This document shows, one piece after another, positions 48,168-56,973 of a stretch of DNA of 64,000 nt. Position numbers and translations under genes: made by a program. The DNA comes from Halosimplex halophilum (GTDB lineage Archaea > Halobacteriota > Halobacteria > Halobacteriales > Haloarculaceae). Every line of letters begins with the position of its first letter. Within the stretch, counting starts at the first letter, position 1. The stretch covers positions 1 through 64,000 of the forward strand of contig NZ_SRHV01000006.1 in the NCBI RefSeq assembly GCF_004698125.1. The letters are read 5' to 3'. The notes beneath the pieces are model-generated. The model worked only from the letters and a program-made list of their open reading frames with translations, did no database searches and was not told where the DNA came from.

Positions 48168-48480
48168 GCGTTCCCGTCGAGTACCGCTGCGCCCGATACC
48201 GTTCGGCTTGCGGATACAGGGGACCGAAACGGCCCCGTCTCCCCGCGGTCGCCCATCGGCCGCTCCGCTGACGCGGCTGTCCTCGGCGCCCCGCGGAGGC
48301 CGAGCGCAGTCGTGGACGCGGTCCGCCGGAGGTAAGACTGTCGTACCCTCGATAGCGGCGGGTTACCGGCGGCCGGCCGAACGGTGCGAACCCGGCCGAG
48401 AGAGCCCGCCATCCCCGTCCCGTCCCCGATTTGGCACTCTGTACCGAACGCTCCAGCAGGAGAAAGGCTTTTAGTAGTCG
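48168..48480. other. Intergenic region
   Basis: About 310 bases. The only clear signal is GGCTTTTAGTAG near 48466-48475, a TATA-like box for the HalOD1 gene. Nothing else is supportable. Confidence 0.4.
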
Positions 48481-48876
48481 ATGGATAATGAGAGGCTGTC
48501 ACAACCAATGTATCGCAACCAATCGTACGTCGAACCGACCGGCCAGCGCGGGCAGACGGTCGGTGACGCGGGGACGTACTACGTCAAACACGACTTCGGG
48601 GGGGCCGCGGAGCTGACGACGACGCTTGCACACGCAATCTCGGACGTGACCGGCGTCGACGTGACGGACACGGGCTTCACCCTCAACGACCACGTCGACC
48701 CGGAGGCGCTCGACCGCCTGTTCAAGCCGAAAGACGACGGGACCGCCCGGGTCGACGGCCACCTCTCCTTTACGATCTGGGGCTACCAGGTGACCGTCTA
48801 CAGCGACGGGCAGATCGCCATCGTCCCGCCGAACCAGCCGCCGGCCCCCCAGCAGGGCCCGGGTCGCGGGCGGTAA
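48481..48876 (+). CDS. HalOD1 output domain protein
   Basis: 131 residues. HalOD1 core: LTTTLAHAISDVTGVDVTDTGFTLNDHVDPEALDRLF, then SFTIWGYQVTVYSDGQIAI. HalOD1 domains are small alpha/beta output modules thought to act in haloarchaeal signalling. The ATG at 48508 (MYRNQS) is an alternative start that fits the TATA box near 48470 as a leaderless transcript. A Pro-rich tail ends the protein. Paralogue at 51321-51596. Confidence 0.85.
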   Translation: MDNERLSQPMYRNQSYVEPTGQRGQTVGDAGTYYVKHDFGGAAELTTTLAHAISDVTGVDVTDTGFTLNDHVDPEALDRLFKPKDDGTARVDGHLSFTIWGYQVTVYSDGQIAIVPPNQPPAPQQGPGRGR

Positions 48877-49170
48877 CGACTCCCTCGCCCCGCGGTCTTT
48901 CTCTCAGGTTCGATTACTCCGGGGCCCCGGCCGCCCGCGCCGCGAACGGCGTCTCCGGCGTGTCGGTCGTTTCGACCGTCGCGTCGCTTGGAACAGTCCC
49001 GTTTCCGGCGCGTAGCCCCGCCGAAACGCGGCGGCGTCGCTGAACGGTGGGCGCGATTTATGGGTGGCCCGCGGTTCGCCCCGAGTGCAACGGCGGCGCT
49101 CGCGGGGTCGCGCTGTGGTTCCGAACGCCCGAGCTCGCCGTCGGTACTGCACGTTCGCCCAGATCTACCC

Positions 49171-50217
49171 ATGAGCCAGACAGACCAACTCGTCAGTAAA
49201 GCGATCGAACTCCAGCGGAACACACTCGAGAACAGCCAGCGGGCCATGGAGCAGGCGGTCGAGCTGCCGCTCCAGCAGTCGGTGGCGCTCCAGCGCAACG
49301 CCGCCCAGCTCGTCCTCGACGGGCTGGAAATCGGCAACTGGATGGGCACCCGGAGCGTCGAGTTCACGCGCGACGCGCTCGACTCCTACCTCGATACGGT
49401 CGAGAGCGCCGCCCGCGACACCTCGGAGCTGACAGAACGCGGGATCCGAAACGTGGAGACGGCCGGCCAGCGCGGCCTCGACTCAACCCAGCAGTTCGCG
49501 TCCGGGATGGCCGGCGACGGACAGGCCACGGCGAACGCCGGGGCGGAGGCGGGGGCGCCGCCCGGCTACCGGACGCCGGCGGAGTCGGTCGCGGCGTCGA
49601 ACCCGCAGCCGGCTCCGCAGGGATCACCGAACGCGGGACCGCCCGCGGACGCCCCCGGTCCGGCGGGATACGCCCAGCCGCCCGCTCAGGCCCCGCGGCC
49701 ACCGGCCCAGTCATCCCAGCCCCCCGCACAGCCGCCACAGCCCCCGGCGCAGCCCTCACAGTCGTATCAGCCCGAACAGTCGCCGGCGCAGTGGATCCCG
49801 TCCCGACAGCTGCCGACACAGGGGCCGCCGGGTCAGGGACCGCCAACTCGGCAGGCACCCGCCCAGCAGACACCGATTCAGGGCACGCCGCAACAACCGC
49901 CGAGCCAGCAGGGGCCGAGCCAGCAGGGGCCGAGCCAGCAGGTCCCACTCCAGCGAGCGCCGGCGGGACAGCCCTCACAGGAGGTAACCCAGGTGGGACA
50001 GCCGGCACCCCAGCCGCGATCGCCGATGGCGACGGGACAGACGCCGACGCCGGCCGGGCGGGCACCGACGGCCGATCCCCGGCAGGTCGCCGAGCAGCAG
50101 CCGGCCGCCGAGCAGCCGCCGAGCGGCACGATGCAGGACAGCCAGCGGCCCGCCGCCCGGCCCGCGGTCGTCGGCGAGGGCGAGCGCGAGGCGGAGCCGC
50201 CGGCGGACAACGCCTGA
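49171..50217 (+). CDS. Phasin-like helical protein with long Pro/Gln-rich tail
   Basis: 348 residues. Residues 1-110 are amphipathic helix with heptads (IELQRNTLENSQRAMEQAVELPLQQSVALQRNAAQLVLDGLE), similar in type to haloarchaeal phasins that coat PHA granules. The rest (about 120-348) is low complexity, rich in Pro, Gln and Ala, with repeated GPSQQ, PPAQ units. Granule or membrane surface binding is a guess. ATG 49171 chosen: the longer ORF lacks an acidic haloarchaeal composition. 160 bases upstream of the next gene. Confidence 0.7.
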   Translation: MSQTDQLVSKAIELQRNTLENSQRAMEQAVELPLQQSVALQRNAAQLVLDGLEIGNWMGTRSVEFTRDALDSYLDTVESAARDTSELTERGIRNVETAGQRGLDSTQQFASGMAGDGQATANAGAEAGAPPGYRTPAESVAASNPQPAPQGSPNAGPPADAPGPAGYAQPPAQAPRPPAQSSQPPAQPPQPPAQPSQSYQPEQSPAQWIPSRQLPTQGPPGQGPPTRQAPAQQTPIQGTPQQPPSQQGPSQQGPSQQVPLQRAPAGQPSQEVTQVGQPAPQPRSPMATGQTPTPAGRAPTADPRQVAEQQPAAEQPPSGTMQDSQRPAARPAVVGEGEREAEPPADNA

Positions 50218-50379
50218 GTGCATTTCGGCAGTCTCACGGCCGATAGGGCGCCCTGAGGGCCGTCCCACCGCCATCGGCTCGGGGCGAATAGAGTAACCCG
50301 ACGATACCCGTCGGCGACGGGCGTGCTAGCTCGCCGATACTTATGCGTCGCGCCGGCCAAGCGCCGGTGGTGTCTCACG

Positions 50380-50745
50380 ATGCAAGTTGTCTGTAAGGAC
50401 GGCACGGCCATCCAGTGTACCGACTTCGAGGCGATCGACTCGGGCGTCCTGCTGTACCAGGACTCGCCCGGCCGCGAGACACGCGGCGAGGACGAGGAAG
50501 AGGCGGAAGAGGAAGAGCGCCGGGCCGCCGGCTTCGTCCCGATCACCGAACTCCGGTTCGTCGTCCCCGACGAGATGCTCCAGGCGAGCGGCCGGGGCCA
50601 GCGGGCGCCCGCGCCCGAGTCCGGTCGGGGCGGCGCGCCGCCGGGCGCCCCGACCGGCCAGGGCGGCGGGATGGCCCAGCAACAGCAGGTCCAGGGGTTC
50701 CCCGGCGGTCAGTCCGGCGACCCCTACGGACCCGGCGGCCAGTAG
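50380..50745 (+). CDS. Small beta-domain protein with Gly/Gln-rich tail
   Basis: 121 residues. Residues 1-75 look like a small beta domain (MQVVCKDGTAIQCTDFEAID...GFVPITELRFVVPDEML); the rest is Gly/Pro/Gln-rich. It follows the phasin-like gene in the same direction. No family recognised. The ATG at 50380 is preferred because codons before it are atypical. Confidence 0.65.
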   Translation: MQVVCKDGTAIQCTDFEAIDSGVLLYQDSPGRETRGEDEEEAEEEERRAAGFVPITELRFVVPDEMLQASGRGQRAPAPESGRGGAPPGAPTGQGGGMAQQQQVQGFPGGQSGDPYGPGGQ

Positions 50746-50904
50746 ACGACACCGCCGGTCCGAAACGCGCTCGTCGAACCAGAATCACGGTCCGGGTTCG
50801 ACCCTCGTTTCGAGTTCTCCTGTCGCGAGTCTTCGAGCGACGGCGCGGCTGACGGGGCTGGAACGTCGGAGAACGGCGTCGAATCGATAGCTCGCTCCGG
50901 CCGG

Positions 50905-51243
50905 TCAGTCCTCCGTCCAGTACATCAGGGCCTCCTTCTCGGTGCCGCAGCCGGGACAGCGGTCGGGCAGCCCCTCGTCGATCTCGCCCATCTCGCCGCA
51001 GACGGTGCAGCGCCACATCAGCTCCGCCTCGCCGAACGAGTGGCCCGAGCGGGCGTGCTCGACGCTGAGCCCCTCGACGCCCTCGCGGGTGGTGACGAAG
51101 ACCCCGCCCTCCTCCATCCCGCGGACGTTCCCGACGGGCTGGCCCCCCTTGTCGTAGAGGGTCTGTCCGAACGACAGCGAGGTGGCTTCCTCGGTCGCTT
51201 CGGCGTCCGATTCTTCCGTCGGTGTCTCTCCTCGTCCGCTCAT
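50905..51243 (-). CDS. DUF7130-like rubredoxin-type protein
   Basis: 112 residues. An N-terminal small beta domain (SFGQTLYDKGGQPVGNVRGME...HSFGEAELMWRC) leads to a rubredoxin-like knuckle pair CTVCGEM...DRCPGCGTEKEALMYW (CxxC twice). The DUF7130 family of haloarchaea has this order. It should bind Fe or Zn, perhaps as an electron carrier or sensor. Single gene. Confidence 0.85.
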   Translation of the reverse strand: MSGRGETPTEESDAEATEEATSLSFGQTLYDKGGQPVGNVRGMEEGGVFVTTREGVEGLSVEHARSGHSFGEAELMWRCTVCGEMGEIDEGLPDRCPGCGTEKEALMYWTED

Positions 51244-51320
51244 ACGTCCCGTTGGAGTCCCGCGTGGATAACTCTGTTTGCGGGCCACTCACGTCGCCCG
51301 CGACCGCCGCCGGATCGCGG

Positions 51321-51596
51321 TCAGTCGACCGCGACGAACCGCGCCGTGCCGTCCTGGTCGACCGTGATCCGGTAGCCCTCGAAGGTGAACTCGACCTGCA
51401 CCTGCGCGTCCTTCGAGGGCGGCGTCGAGAAGAGGTGGTCGATCATGTGGTCGACCTGTTCGTACATCGTCGCGAGGTCGGTCGTCTCCTCCCCCCGGAG
51501 GTCCGCGACCGTCTCGGCCACCGCCGTCGCCGGGTCGTCCTGGTCGGTGTCGAACTCGCGGTGGACGATCTTGTCGCCGTCTGAGGCCTCTGCCAT
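51321..51596 (-). CDS. HalOD1 output domain protein
   Basis: 91 residues, nearly the whole HalOD1 domain: TAVAETVADLRGEETTDLATMYEQVDHMIDHLF, then VEFTFEGYRITVDQDGTARFV. Paralogous to 48481-48876. The ATG at 51596 (MAEASDG) is preferred over one 27 bases upstream. Confidence 0.85.
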   Translation of the reverse strand: MAEASDGDKIVHREFDTDQDDPATAVAETVADLRGEETTDLATMYEQVDHMIDHLFSTPPSKDAQVQVEFTFEGYRITVDQDGTARFVAVD

Positions 51597-51668
51597 GCCC
51601 GGTGGCTGTCGCGCCTCGGTCAAGTTCCTTGTGTCCGTTCGGGTGCGGGACCGGGCGTAATCGGGGGA

Positions 51669-52619
51669 TTACCGGAACGAGGGGAGCACCTGGGACTCGT
51701 AGAACTCGAAGAACGCCGACTGGTCGGGGCCGACCTGGTGGACGTACACGTGGTCGAAGCCGGCGTCGACGAACCCCTCGATCTGCTCGATGTGGTCGTC
51801 GGCGTCGGGCCCGCAGACGACTTCCTCGGCGATCAGGTCCTCGTCGACGCGCTCGGTGGCTCCCTCGATGTCCTTCGGCGTCCGCAGTTCCCAGTTGATC
51901 GACCCGGGCGAGGCGCCGTTGGGCCAGTACTCGGCGGCCGTCTCGCGGGCCGACGCCGCGTCGTCGGCGTAGCAGACGGTCACCTGGCCGTAGCGGGGTC
52001 CCTCCCCGTGTTCGCGGAACCGCTCGACGAACTCGCCGACGGGCGCCGTGCTGACCAGCCCGTCGCCGATCTCCCCGGCCATCGCGGCCGACTTCGGACC
52101 GGTGCCGGAGACGAAGATCGGCGGCGTCTCGTCGGGGAGAGTGAACAGCTTCGCGTCCTCGACGGTGACGCGGTCGCCGCGGTAGGTGACGTTCTCGCCG
52201 GTCCAGAGCTCGCGTATCGCCTCGACGCTCTCCTCGAGGCGTTCGGCGCGCACGTCGAAGGCCGGCCACCCCTCGCCGGTGACGTGTTCGTTGAGGTTCT
52301 CGCCGGTCCCGACCCCGAGGAAGAAGCGGCCGTCGAACATGTCGGCGACAGTCGCGCCGGCCTGGGCGACGACCGCGGGGTGGTAGCGCTGGTACGGGCA
52401 GGTGACGCCGGTCCCGACGCGCAGGTCGTCGGTCTCGCGGGCGACGGCGCCGAGGACGCTCCAGGCGAACGGCGCCTCGTCCTGGCGCTCGACCCAGGGG
52501 TGGTAGTGGTCGGAGACCAGCGCGTGTTCGAAGCCGGTCTCCTCGGCGGCGACGGCGTGGTCGACGAGGTCGTCCGGCGGGTGTTCCTCGCTGGACAGCG
52601 CGTACCCGAGGTCAACCAC
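51669..52619 (-). CDS. F420-dependent LLM-class oxidoreductase (TIGR03557-like)
   Basis: 316 residues, complete (beta/alpha)8 luciferase-like fold: VDLGYALSSEEHPPDDLVDHAVAAEETGF, HYHPWVERQDEAPFAWSVLG, GVTCPYQRYHPAVVAQAGAT, GRFFLGVGTGENLNEHV and FDHVYVHQVGPDQ. This matches glucose-6-phosphate dehydrogenase-type F420 enzymes (TIGR03557). The substrate is not known. The ORF uses a GTG start. Confidence 0.93.
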   Translation of the reverse strand: MVDLGYALSSEEHPPDDLVDHAVAAEETGFEHALVSDHYHPWVERQDEAPFAWSVLGAVARETDDLRVGTGVTCPYQRYHPAVVAQAGATVADMFDGRFFLGVGTGENLNEHVTGEGWPAFDVRAERLEESVEAIRELWTGENVTYRGDRVTVEDAKLFTLPDETPPIFVSGTGPKSAAMAGEIGDGLVSTAPVGEFVERFREHGEGPRYGQVTVCYADDAASARETAAEYWPNGASPGSINWELRTPKDIEGATERVDEDLIAEEVVCGPDADDHIEQIEGFVDAGFDHVYVHQVGPDQSAFFEFYESQVLPSFR

Positions 52620-52800
52620 GGCACTCCTCCCGTGCGGGCGGCCCGGTGGCTGGTCGGCGGTGCGGTCGCGTGCTGTGAGACGGCGGGTGCATCGGTGTCG
52701 GTGGCTGTTCGGTTCGGGAAGGGGTGCGGTTCGAGCGGCGGGGCGATTCGAGCGACGGCCCGGTTCGAGCGGCGGTGAGGGCCCAGTCGCAGTCGGGTTG

Positions 52801-53463
52801 TTACTGGGAGTTCGGCGAGGGCTGGCCGGTCATCGCGCCCGTCGAGATCCCGGACGCCTGCTCGTACTGCTCGTGCGTGCCGGGCGCCCCCTGGAGGTGC
52901 GCCTCGAGGAACCACAGCGACTTCGACACGTCGCGGGACACCTCGTTGAGCAGGTCCGCGGTGTCGAGGTCGCCCCCCTCGTCGGCCATCCGGATCTGCT
53001 CGGCGAGGTTGGCGTCGAGCGTCGCCATCCGGTCGGCCAGCGCGGCGACCAGCGCGATCCCGTCGTAGGTGTCCCGCGGGAACGGCTGGACGGCCGTCGC
53101 CTGTGCGACCTCGTGGACCGTGCCCGGCGGCCGGCCGCCCAGCGCGCTGACGCGCTCGGCCACCGCGTCGATGTGGGGATCGAACGTCTCGATCAGCTCC
53201 TCGAACAGCTCGTGGAGCTGGTAGAACTCGTGGCCCTTGACCGTCCAGTGGGCCGTCTTGAGCTGCATGTTGATCGCCGTCAGGTCCGCGAGACACTGGG
53301 TGAGCGCGCTGATGCTCGTCGTCCGGACGGCCTCGGGGAGGTAGTTCCGCGTCGGGAACACCTGTCCCACGGGGCCGGCGGCCGCCGACTGGCCGCCGGC
53401 GGGTGTCTGCCCGGAACTGCTGCCGGACTGGCCTGACTGCTGGTGCTGGATATTCTGGCTCAT
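52801..53463 (-). CDS. dps: Dps-family ferritin-like DNA-protection protein
   Basis: 220 residues. A Gln/Ser/Gly-rich N-terminal arm (1-30) precedes a Dps four-helix bundle with the dinuclear iron ligands HWTVKGHEFYQLHELFEELIETFDPHID. Haloarchaeal DpsA stores iron and shields DNA from H2O2. The end (TGAMTGQPSPNSQ) is a polar tail. ATG 53463 fits the family; MPM would be two codons longer. Confidence 0.92.
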   Translation of the reverse strand: MSQNIQHQQSGQSGSSSGQTPAGGQSAAAGPVGQVFPTRNYLPEAVRTTSISALTQCLADLTAINMQLKTAHWTVKGHEFYQLHELFEELIETFDPHIDAVAERVSALGGRPPGTVHEVAQATAVQPFPRDTYDGIALVAALADRMATLDANLAEQIRMADEGGDLDTADLLNEVSRDVSKSLWFLEAHLQGAPGTHEQYEQASGISTGAMTGQPSPNSQ

Positions 53464-53665
53464 AGGCACTCGCCCGCTACGTAACGACCTGTCATCAACA
53501 TTGACGGTGGGTGTGCAAGCCCCGAGCGCCGCGCGAGCGGCGGGGTACCGCGATCACCTACCGCGGTCACCACGGTTCCGGCTCCGACATCCCTGAGTCG
53601 TCCGTTCTACGCCGACCCTCGGGCTCGGCCGTGGCCCTAAGTGGCCGCCGCCCCACCGTCGAGAC

Positions 53666-53992
53666 ATGGCGTCAGACCACTCCGAGGAGTCGGCCGTCCG
53701 GCACACGACCGACCCGACGCTCGCCCGCAGCGTCATCGAGGAGCGCGACGGCTACCCCGCCCACGTCCCCGGGAGCGAGGGCGAGGGCGACAGCGGACTG
53801 CTCCGCGTCGGCTTCCGCGACCGCGACGAGGACCTCAAGGAGATCTCGTGGGAGCAGTTCCGCGAGGAGTTCGAGGGCAAGGACCTGGCCGCGATCTACC
53901 GCGAGGACGAGGCGGCCGTCGACGAGAACCGCCCCGTCGTCCTCGAAGACGAGGAGACGGCGGAGGAGGACTACGGCGGCGAGGCGGCCTGA
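53666..53992 (+). CDS. Small acidic hypothetical protein
   Basis: 108 residues, very acidic: DPTLARSVIEERDGYPAHVPGSEG...LLRVGFRDRDEDLKEISWEQFREEFEGKDLAAIYRED. The pattern of short strands and one helix suggests a compact fold similar to other small haloarchaeal proteins without names. Single gene. Confidence 0.7.
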   Translation: MASDHSEESAVRHTTDPTLARSVIEERDGYPAHVPGSEGEGDSGLLRVGFRDRDEDLKEISWEQFREEFEGKDLAAIYREDEAAVDENRPVVLEDEETAEEDYGGEAA

Positions 53993-54018
53993 CGCGGACG
54001 GGGTCGTGACCGGTCGCG

Positions 54019-54264
54019 TCAGATCTCCGCTTTCAGCCGGATCGCCTCGTCGCCGATCCCGGCGACGAGTTCGCGCTGGAGCGGGAACGCCTCCTTCCCG
54101 TGGTCCTCGACGCCGAGCTTCGCGGCCACGGTCTCGGCGACCCCGGGGTTGGGGTCGACGAACGCGGTCTCGTTCTCGTAGTCGACCACTCTGCCGACCC
54201 GCTCGCCGTCGTGGACGACCGGTTTGCCCACGTCCGCCTCGGTGAGGTGGTCGCGGCCGCTCAC
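54019..54264 (-). CDS. Small PRC-barrel-like protein
   Basis: 81 residues: LTEADVGKPVVHDGERVGRVVDYENETAFVDPNPGVAETVAAKLGV...FPLQRELVAGIGDEAIRLKAEI, paralogous to 38793-39038 and to the C-terminus of 41918-43270. It starts at a GTG that overlaps the stop of the upstream gene (GTGA), as at 39038. Confidence 0.82.
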   Translation of the reverse strand: MSGRDHLTEADVGKPVVHDGERVGRVVDYENETAFVDPNPGVAETVAAKLGVEDHGKEAFPLQRELVAGIGDEAIRLKAEI

Positions 54265-54734
54265 TGTCCCTCCCTCGTGTCCCCCGCGTTCCCCCCGCCT
54301 TCGGCGCTCTCGTCCTCGGGGTCCGCCCGCGGGTCGACCGGGGTCGTCCCCTCGCGCTCGATGCCGCCGTCGCGCTCGTCGTCGTCGATGGGACCGATCG
54401 GCCGCTCGTCGTTGTACTCCTCGGGGCCGGCGGCCTCGCCGGTCAGCTCGTGGTAGATCGCTTCGCGGGCCTCCGCGGCGGACTCGAAGCGCTCGTCGAC
54501 GAGGCGGTCGAAGACGGAGCCCAGCGACTCCGTCTCGTTGGCGAGGTCGATCTGCTCGTCGCCGTACTCGACGGCCAGCTCCTCCGAGGTGGTCGGGTAC
54601 TTGGCCTCGCCCAGCATGTCGCCGACGCGGCCGAGTTCGTCCTCGACGATCTCGTCGCGCTCGCGGCGGCGGTCGACCGCGCTCTCCTGGACGCGCTCCG
54701 GGTCCGGGTCGTACGAGTCGCCGTCGTCTGGCAT
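54261..54734 (-). CDS. DUF5789-like acidic protein
   Basis: 157 residues. A core of VGDMLGEAKYPTTSEELAVEYGDEQIDLANETESLGSVFDRL resembles the haloarchaeal DUF5789 family, in which a small helix-strand domain of this form recurs. Acidic, disordered ends. The stop overlaps the PRC-like gene start. The ATG at 54734 opens a typical MPDDGD haloarchaeal start. Confidence 0.75.
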   Translation of the reverse strand: MPDDGDSYDPDPERVQESAVDRRRERDEIVEDELGRVGDMLGEAKYPTTSEELAVEYGDEQIDLANETESLGSVFDRLVDERFESAAEAREAIYHELTGEAAGPEEYNDERPIGPIDDDERDGGIEREGTTPVDPRADPEDESAEGGGNAGDTREGQ

Positions 54735-54916
54735 CGATCCGGCTAGCCGAGCGACGCGGAAAGGTCTGGTCCCGGGCATCGCCACGGCGTGGCGCGGCGG
54801 TCGGCGGCGACGGGGCGCGACCGTCCGCGAGGCAGTCGCCGCGCTCGACGGGAGGGGACGGAACGACTGGCTCCCGCCGGCGAAAGCCCGTTTACCGTCG
54901 ACGCCCAACCGGGGAC

Positions 54917-55471
54917 GTGTCCGAGCTCGACTTCGAGGCGACGTTCGCCGCGGAACTCGACGTGGTGCCCGACGAGCACCGCGACGACGAGCGGTTCGTC
55001 CCCGCTGCGGGCCCGCTCGACGCCGAGATCGCCTTCGTCGGCGAGGCGCCCGGCGCCACGGAGGTCGCGGAGGGCGAACCCTTCGTCGGCCGCGCCGGGA
55101 GCCGGCTGGACGGCCTGCTGGAGACGGTCGGGATCGACCGCGAGACCGTCTACGTGACCAACCTCGTGAAGGTCCGGCCGCCGGAGAACCGCGACCCGAC
55201 GGCCGACGAGCGCCGCGTCTGGAAGCCGCTGCTGGACGCGGAACTGACCAAGGTCGACCCGGCTGTCGTCGTGACGCTCGGGGCCGTCGCCAGCGGGGCG
55301 GTCCTCGACACCGACGAGGCCGTCGGAGACCTGCGCGACGAGACCTACGAGGTCGACGGCCGGCTGGTCCTGCCGACGTACCACCCCGCGGCGACGTTCT
55401 ACGACGACGGTATCGAGCCGATGCTCGAACGCGACCTCCGTGTGGCGAAGGACATCGCCGACGGCGAGTGA
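54917..55471 (+). CDS. Family-4-like uracil-DNA glycosylase lacking all cysteines
   Basis: 184 residues from a GTG. Motif 1 GEAPGATEVAEGEPFVGRAG, motif KVRPPENRDPT, and the final HPAA (TYHPAATF) place it in the UDG family-4 fold that removes uracil from DNA. Normal family-4 enzymes bind a 4Fe-4S cluster through four cysteines, two of them in VKCRPP and a later C; here these are Val and Trp (VKVRPP, RRVWKPL) and the whole protein has no Cys. It must do without the cluster or be inactive. Single gene. Confidence 0.88.
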   Translation: MSELDFEATFAAELDVVPDEHRDDERFVPAAGPLDAEIAFVGEAPGATEVAEGEPFVGRAGSRLDGLLETVGIDRETVYVTNLVKVRPPENRDPTADERRVWKPLLDAELTKVDPAVVVTLGAVASGAVLDTDEAVGDLRDETYEVDGRLVLPTYHPAATFYDDGIEPMLERDLRVAKDIADGE

Positions 55472-55487
55472 GGCGACGGGCGCCGGC

Positions 55488-55658
55488 TCAGTACTCGGGG
55501 TCGCGGCCGACGCTGGTCAGCCAGTCGGCCAGCAGGTACAGGAGGAAGAAGGGCAGCAGCGGCAGCATCGCCAGAGCGATCAGCGCCCCGATGACGTAGC
55601 CGATGATAGCCATCTCGCTGTTCGGGTGCAGGCCGCGCATCTTAGATACTGTGTCCAT
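55488..55658 (-). CDS. DUF7535-like small membrane protein
   Basis: 56 residues: MDTVSKMRGLHPNSEMAIIG, one or two membrane helices (YVIGALIALAMLPLLPFFLLYLLADWL) and SVGRDPEY. The layout matches DUF7535, a common tiny membrane family of haloarchaea with unknown role. The ORF is short but has haloarchaeal codon use and a clear stop. Confidence 0.72.
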   Translation of the reverse strand: MDTVSKMRGLHPNSEMAIIGYVIGALIALAMLPLLPFFLLYLLADWLTSVGRDPEY

Positions 55659-55743
55659 TGGTGTATTGAGTGTCGTCGACCGGGCGAATCGAGTCGTCGA
55701 GGCCCGAATGTGATTGTGTGCGGAACGAGGCGCGAGTCGGTCG

Positions 55744-56973
55744 TCAGGCTTCGAGCCACCAGCCGAGCAGCCGCTCGGCGTCCTCGGCGGAGCGCTCGCC
55801 GCGGCGCTCGCCCATCGTCTTGCCCTTCTCGTCGAGCACCGTGCGTTCGAGGTTGTCGCGGGCGCTCCGGATCGCGGGGGCGTCGCCGTACTCCTCGCCG
55901 GTACCGGCGAAGCGGCCGCGGTCGGTGAACAGCCGGATCGTCGCCTGGATGAGCGGCGACCCGCGCTGGCGCTCCTTGTGCCGGTGGAGGACGACGTAGG
56001 CCTCGATCACGTCCATCTCCTCGAACTTGTCCGTCACGCCGTCGATCAGGTCGGCCACCTCCTCGCGGGTCATGGTGGTGAGATAGCGCGCGCCGAACAC
56101 CTGCAGGCGCGTCCCCTCGTCGGGGGTCCAGGTGAGCGAGCGTAACACGTCGGTCAGGGTGACGATGCCGTCGACGCCCTCGGCGGGGACCTCGACGACC
56201 AGCGACGAGTAGTCGTCGTCGAGCATCTCGCCGACGGCGTCGTCGAGGCCGGTCGTCGGGCCGGTCGTCGCAACCGGCTCGTTCATCACGTCGCGGGCGG
56301 GGATGTCGAGCAGTCGGTGCTCGACGCCGGCGCGCTCGCCGTAGCCCTGGTCGGCCCGCTCGGCGTCGGTCGAGTTCGCGCCGCCCCGTCCGAAGCCCTC
56401 GACCGACCCGCCCTGCTGCTGGTCGGTCTGTCGGACGGCGAACTCGAGGAGGTCGAAGTAGCTCACCATCCCGACCGCGTCGCCGGCCTCGTCGACGACC
56501 GGGACGCGGGAGATCCCCTCGACGCGCAGCCGGTGGATCACCTCGCCGACGGTGGTCTCGGGTTCGACCGACCGCAGGTCCCGGGTGTACACGTCGCTCA
56601 CGTCGAGCGCGTCGAGGAACGGTTCGGTCGCGGCGGCGACGCTCTCGGCGGTCACGACGCCCTCGAAGACCTCGCCGTCGTACACCGGGACGAGCGGGTA
56701 CTCGCTCTCGACCATCCGGCGGGCGACCTCGCGGATGTCGTCGCGGCGGTCGACGCCCGGCACGTCATCGCGCATGACCGACCGGGCCTTCTCCTCGGGG
56801 TCGTGGCGGGAGCTGACCAGCGCCTTCCGCGTGACGACGCCCGCGACCCCGTCGCCGCCGCCGATCAGGAGCGCGGGGTCCCGGTGGGTCTGGAAGGCGC
56901 CGAGCAGTTTCGACACCGGCGTCTCGGGGTCGAACTCGCGGTACTCGGTCGTGAGGGCCTCCGAGATGTCCAT
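55744..56973 (-). CDS. Four-CBS-domain protein with HPF-like C-terminal domain
   Basis: 409 residues. Four CBS motifs in two pairs (about 5-125 and 128-290), with PVSKLLGAFQTHRDPALLIGG, EYPLVPVYDGEVFEGVVT, GISRVPVVDEAGDAVGMVSY and DYSSLVVEVPAEGVDGIVTL. The C-terminus (about 310-409; REEVADLIDGVTDKFEEMDVIEAYVVLHRHKER...ATIRLFTDRG) resembles the ribosome-hibernation HPF/RaiA fold. CBS pairs bind adenine nucleotides, so it may tie energy state to ribosome binding. That is inference. ATG 56973. Confidence 0.82.
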   Translation of the reverse strand: MDISEALTTEYREFDPETPVSKLLGAFQTHRDPALLIGGGDGVAGVVTRKALVSSRHDPEEKARSVMRDDVPGVDRRDDIREVARRMVESEYPLVPVYDGEVFEGVVTAESVAAATEPFLDALDVSDVYTRDLRSVEPETTVGEVIHRLRVEGISRVPVVDEAGDAVGMVSYFDLLEFAVRQTDQQQGGSVEGFGRGGANSTDAERADQGYGERAGVEHRLLDIPARDVMNEPVATTGPTTGLDDAVGEMLDDDYSSLVVEVPAEGVDGIVTLTDVLRSLTWTPDEGTRLQVFGARYLTTMTREEVADLIDGVTDKFEEMDVIEAYVVLHRHKERQRGSPLIQATIRLFTDRGRFAGTGEEYGDAPAIRSARDNLERTVLDEKGKTMGERRGERSAEDAERLLGWWLEA

